From Craterostigma plantagineum (taxonomy: Eukaryota > Streptophyta > Magnoliopsida > Lamiales > Linderniaceae), in contig JAPQWV010000483.1 of the NCBI GenBank assembly GCA_027422505.1, positions 248,001 to 312,000 of the forward strand: 64,000 nt of DNA, read 5' to 3'. Positions 63,622-64,000 of the stretch are shown here, in pieces (position 1 is the first letter of the stretch; every line of letters starts with the position of its first letter). Both the position numbers and the translations under genes were made by a program. The notes under the pieces were generated by a model that was not told the origin of the DNA, searched no databases, and saw only the letters and a list, made by a program, of their open reading frames with translations.

Positions 63622-63912
63622 ATGGACAGGGGAAGAAAACGGAAGAGAGTCGACGTCGAGAAAGAAAGCGAAGAGGTAACTGAGGAGAAGGTTAATGAGT
63701 TCTTTGCCATTCTCAGGAGGATGAGAGTCGCCGTCGAGTACTTCCAGAAAGCCGACGCTGCGGCGGCGGCGGCTGTTTCCGACAGCCAAGGCAGCGGAGG
63801 CGGCAGGCAGAAGATTCCGACCGCGGCGGATGACGGCGGACGTGGGAAGAGGAAGGAGAAGATCGGCGGCTTATTGGATCTCAACTCTGCGCCTGATGTG
63901 GAAGATTCTTGA
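63622..63912 (+). CDS. NIMIN-like NPR1-interacting protein
   Basis: Small nuclear regulator of salicylate responses that binds NPR1. Intronless, 96 residues. The start is basic (DRGRKRKRVDVEKE, a likely nuclear signal). The NPR1-binding motif of NIMIN1/2 is seen as TEEKVNEFFAILRRMRVAVEYF (residues about 20-41, core EFF). An Ala run and a Gly/Ser-rich linker follow, and GLLDLNSAPD near the C terminus is an LxLxL/DLN EAR repression motif. The order basic region, EFF motif, EAR motif matches NIMIN2. Upstream TGACG motifs fit salicylate induction. Length is near the family norm of 100-140. Confidence 0.85.
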   Translation: MDRGRKRKRVDVEKESEEVTEEKVNEFFAILRRMRVAVEYFQKADAAAAAAVSDSQGSGGGRQKIPTAADDGGRGKRKEKIGGLLDLNSAPDVEDS

Positions 63913-64000
63913 CTGTGACGATTACTGTGTACAGCTAGCTATTTTATATAAGACGAACGAATGTAATTTTTAATTTTTAGTAAAGCCAATCGAAATTCCA

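Noticed and set aside
63481..63884. Minus-strand frames opposite the NIMIN-like gene
   Set aside because: Antisense of GC-rich coding sequence, no recognisable domain.

Overview
The window is nuclear DNA from a flowering plant, most likely a core eudicot. Nearly every gene is split by short AT-rich introns with GT..AG borders. The products include plastid and mitochondrial proteins with N-terminal targeting extensions (LHCA4, plastid enolase, plastid NAD-malate dehydrogenase, isopropylmalate dehydrogenase), plant-only families (DUF863, DUF1666, CONSTANS-like, NIMIN, BAHD), Copia and hAT elements, and one nuclear tRNA-Ile(AAU). Gene density is about one gene per 2.5 to 3 kb, so the genome is fairly compact. 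An asterid is plausible, but the sequence does not decide the species.

Layout. 1-11 kb: DnaJ8-like J-protein (-), single C2H2 zinc-finger repressor (-), ribosomal protein L7 (-) head to head with 3-isopropylmalate dehydrogenase (+), and a mitochondrial uS15 protein (+) with a frameshift. 11-21 kb: plastid NAD-MDH (-), BAHD acyltransferase (-), a three-exon gene for a PSY-like secreted tyrosine-sulfated peptide (-), LHCA4 (-), tRNA-Ile (+), then repeat-rich DNA. 21-31 kb: TPR/RING/LON protein (+), DUF863 protein (+), Asterix (+), UDP-glycosyltransferase (-). 32-43.5 kb: CDC6 (-), coiled-coil protein (-), TAF11 (+), GDPD (-). 43.6-51 kb: a tandem duplication carrying TOM5 twice, with a degenerate Copia element (itself hit by a hAT-like element) in the second unit. 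51-64 kb: tetraspanin (-), plastid enolase (+), DUF1666 protein (+), group III CONSTANS-like gene (-) with a frameshift, complex I subunit NDUFB10 (-), NIMIN-like NPR1 interactor (+).

The genes are independent housekeeping, metabolic and signalling loci, not a pathway cluster. Regulatory signals fit the gene types: telo-box and TGGGCY motifs by translation and mitochondrial genes, E2F-type sites upstream of CDC6, and three evenly spaced TGACG motifs upstream of the NIMIN gene.

Exon borders were read by eye from splice signals and frame. Except for the two frameshifted genes and the Copia remnant, the exon sums are multiples of three. Family names rest on motif recognition, not on a database search.
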